The position numbers and the translations under genes are program-made. The notes beneath the pieces were generated by a model. It was not told the origin of the DNA, searched no databases, and saw only the letters and a program-made list of their open reading frames with translations. A stretch of DNA of 7,441 nt. Source: JBCDGZ01 sp038750655. GTDB lineage: Bacteria; Bacteroidota; Bacteroidia; Chitinophagales; Saprospiraceae. Where the stretch lies: the NCBI GenBank assembly GCA_038750655.1, contig JBCDGZ010000228.1, forward strand, positions 1 to 7,441, given 5' to 3'. Of the stretch, positions 5,297 through 7,441 are shown in pieces. Within the stretch, counting starts at the first letter, position 1. Every line of letters begins with the position of its first letter.

Positions 5297-7441
5297 ATGA
5301 GAGCGATATTTACTACGATCTTGCTCTGTGGGCAACTGCTTTGCGCGTGGGCACAGGATACTAGTGTGCAAGGTATTGTAACAGAGAGTGATCAGAAAAC
5401 GCCCGTCTTTGCAGCTAATGTCTACTGCAAAAGCGATGTCACACAGGGGACGACTACAGGTTTCGACGGTGAGTTTACCCTGGAAATTTCGGACTGCGAT
5501 ACGGTCTGTATATCCTACTTAGGCTTTAAAGTCAATTGCTTGCCCCTCTCTGCCTTCGGCAGCGAAGTCCTGCGCATCTCCCTACAGCCGCTCGACAATA
5601 TGCTCCGCGAGGTTGTGGTCAAAGCAGGCGACCCGATCTCCGAGAAATTCTCGGTAGTCAAGATGGACAAGATGGATGTTTACCTCGATCCGGTGGCAGC
5701 CGGCGATCCGCTCAAGGCCCTCACCTCCCTCCCCTCGTCGACCAACGCCGACGAAACGGCCAATCCGGTCCTGCGGGGCAGCGGCGGCGACCGCTCGCGC
5801 GTAGTCGTCAACGGCGCACCAATCCGCAACCCAGTACGCAATGGCCAGCTCAATGGGCTGGGTAACTTTAGCCTGTTCAATGCCGAAATCATCCGCCAGC
5901 AATACGTCTACGCCAGTAACCCCCCACTGACCTACGGCAACACCTCGGCGGGCCTCATCGAAATTGAAACCAATCGGGAATTGGAGAACAACCAGGTGCA
6001 AGTCTCTACTTCATTAGCCAGCGTAGGTACCTTTGTTTCCCAAAAGTTGAAGGACGATAATTTCTTCCAACTCTACGGCAACTTCCAATTCGCCGATGCC
6101 TTTCTAGCCCTTAATGATGCGAATCTACCTCGGCTTAAAGATTTTGGAACTAAGGATGTAGGACTCAACCTCAAACTGAGCACCGGCAAGCAATCTTATT
6201 TCAATTCGTTCAGCTATTTCATCGACGAATACTCTAATTTCCAGTCCAATATCTTTACCGTCGAAGAGGTATCTGACGCTTCTAAAAAACGCTTTTTCAC
6301 CATCAACAACTGGAACTGGAAGCGGGAAAAGAGCTTTTTTAGGGTCAGCACCCTAGTAGATTGGAGTACACAGGACTTTACCTTCGGGAACATCATCTCG
6401 AATACGGATAACCTTCAGCTCTATTCGGGTATTGATTATAAGATTTTCCTCAACGACGATGCCAGTGTACAATTCGGTGCTAGTTACAACAACTGGGACT
6501 ATGAGTTCAACGATCTGGTACCAGAGTTTTTCTATGCCGTCAATTCTGATGCCCCCAGCCTTCCCCGAGACACGGCGCTGAACCAGCATAACTTGGAAGC
6601 CTACGCCTACGGCAACTGGGATGTTAACGATCAAATAAGCCTTTCGACTGGCTTGCGCAGCAACACCCCTATTTTCGATGAAGTGGGCTACCTGAGTGCT
6701 CAGCTCTCTGTCAAGTACGAACCGGCGGACGACCACCGCTTCCTCCTCAGTGGCGGACGCTACTCCAACTATTCGACGCCCAATTACAGCAATACGGTTT
6801 TCAACTTGCTGAACAGTACCCAGTTGGCGCTCGACTACAATTATGAGGGCAAAAAGACGCAAATCTTAGGAGCCTTCTTTGTCAAATCTGAATCCGGCCG
6901 AAACGCTCAATCGATTGAAGACGTCGTGGTTTTCAATGAAATCAATACGATGGGGATTGAGTTCTTCATCAGACAACGACTCACGGATTTTGTCGCGGTC
7001 TCCTTAGCCAATACCTATTTGCACCAGACCATCAACAGCGGAGGCGAAGTCTTCCAAAGCCCCAACGATTTCAATTATTTTGCTAAAGTTTCGATCAATT
7101 ATAACAATCCTGCTATCATCAATGCCGCCTTGTCGTACATCGGACGGCCAGGACGCTATTATAATCCCATTATCGGCGCCGACTTCGATCCTGCGCTGAA
7201 TGCCTACATCCCTACGTTTACTAGCGATCTATACAACGAACAGTTCAATGCCTACAACAACCTGAGCTTCAGCAGTAGTCGCTACATTCCTATGGGAGGT
7301 ATGTCTATGGTGGCCTTCCTTAATATCACCAACCTGCTCAACACCAAAAACCAGGCTTCTGACATCTATAATTCAGATTATAGCCAGCGGATGTTCAATT
7401 ATTTGCAGCTGCGAACGGTATATTTTGGCGTGGTATTTCAG
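5297..7441 (+). CDS. TonB-dependent outer-membrane receptor, 3' end not reached
   Basis: The frame runs from ATG 5297 without a stop for 715 codons to the last base of the window. A signal peptide covers about residues 1-20 (ending AWAQ). A carboxypeptidase-D-regulatory-like beta domain follows at about 23-98 (VQGIVTE, GTTTGFDGEFTL, ISYLGF, LQPLDNML). LREVVVKAG at 103-111 resembles the linker before the plug. The plug at about 115-226 includes PVLRGSGGDRSRVVVNG at 157-173 and AGLIEIET at 218-225. The rest has alternating aromatic and polar strands typical of a 22-strand barrel. The last visible residues, YFGVVFQ, resemble a final barrel strand, so the stop probably lies just beyond the window. 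The family imports siderophores, metal complexes, glycans or peptides using TonB energy. Its place 8 nt after the lipoprotein in a TOMM operon suggests import, sensing or immunity involving the modified peptide, which is inference. The N-terminal domain has four cysteines (44, 67, 71, 81). Confidence 0.95.
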   Translation, partial: MRAIFTTILLCGQLLCAWAQDTSVQGIVTESDQKTPVFAANVYCKSDVTQGTTTGFDGEFTLEISDCDTVCISYLGFKVNCLPLSAFGSEVLRISLQPLDNMLREVVVKAGDPISEKFSVVKMDKMDVYLDPVAAGDPLKALTSLPSSTNADETANPVLRGSGGDRSRVVVNGAPIRNPVRNGQLNGLGNFSLFNAEIIRQQYVYASNPPLTYGNTSAGLIEIETNRELENNQVQVSTSLASVGTFVSQKLKDDNFFQLYGNFQFADAFLALNDANLPRLKDFGTKDVGLNLKLSTGKQSYFNSFSYFIDEYSNFQSNIFTVEEVSDASKKRFFTINNWNWKREKSFFRVSTLVDWSTQDFTFGNIISNTDNLQLYSGIDYKIFLNDDASVQFGASYNNWDYEFNDLVPEFFYAVNSDAPSLPRDTALNQHNLEAYAYGNWDVNDQISLSTGLRSNTPIFDEVGYLSAQLSVKYEPADDHRFLLSGGRYSNYSTPNYSNTVFNLLNSTQLALDYNYEGKKTQILGAFFVKSESGRNAQSIEDVVVFNEINTMGIEFFIRQRLTDFVAVSLANTYLHQTINSGGEVFQSPNDFNYFAKVSINYNNPAIINAALSYIGRPGRYYNPIIGADFDPALNAYIPTFTSDLYNEQFNAYNNLSFSSSRYIPMGGMSMVAFLNITNLLNTKNQASDIYNSDYSQRMFNYLQLRTVYFGVVFQ

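Noticed and set aside
5536..5865. A 109-codon + strand ORF rich in Arg, Pro and Gln.
   Set aside because: It lies in another frame inside the TonB receptor gene, which has a continuous frame with clear plug-domain motifs; its composition is that of a shadow ORF in GC-rich coding sequence.

Overview
The window suggests a Gram-negative member of the Bacteroidetes, perhaps a Lewinella or Saprospiraceae-like organism. The evidence is an outer-membrane TonB-dependent receptor that begins with a carboxypeptidase-D-regulatory-like domain, a lipoprotein with a short Bacteroidetes-style signal peptide, and AT-rich leaders without clear Shine-Dalgarno sequences. The genus is a guess from style; the two-membrane, Bacteroidetes-type assignment is firmer.

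All eight genes lie on the + strand and look like one operon. They encode a biosynthesis and handling pathway for a thiazole/oxazole-modified peptide (TOMM, also called linear azol(in)e-containing peptide). At 1-204 is the C-terminal end of an E1/ThiF-like cyclodehydratase partner (C protein). At 201-1499 is the YcaO cyclodehydratase (SagD-like), with an intact C-terminal PxPxP motif. At 1547-2395 is an FMN-dependent SagB-type azoline dehydrogenase. An ABC ATPase (2397-3254) and an ABC-2 permease (3260-3979) form an exporter. A small HELGH membrane metalloprotease (3976-4485) sits where streptolysin-type clusters often carry a CAAX-type protease. A TPR lipoprotein (4482-5288) and a TonB-dependent receptor (5297 to the window end, stop codon not reached) close the visible part.

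Inferred workflow: the C protein binds a ribosomal precursor peptide and presents it to YcaO, which cyclises Cys/Ser/Thr residues to azolines using ATP. The SagB-type enzyme oxidises some of these to azoles, the membrane protease may remove the leader, and the ABC pair moves the product across the inner membrane. The lipoprotein and TonB receptor are the unusual part, since they put an outer-membrane device in the same transcription unit. They could take the product or its metal complex back up, sense it, or protect the producer.

The packing is tight: ATGA-type 4-nt overlaps at 201, 3976 and 4482, gaps of 1, 5 and 8 nt elsewhere, and one longer gap of 47 nt (1500-1546). No precursor peptide gene, regulator, RNA gene, mobile element, CRISPR array or terminator was found. 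The precursor is expected upstream of position 1 or beyond 7441.
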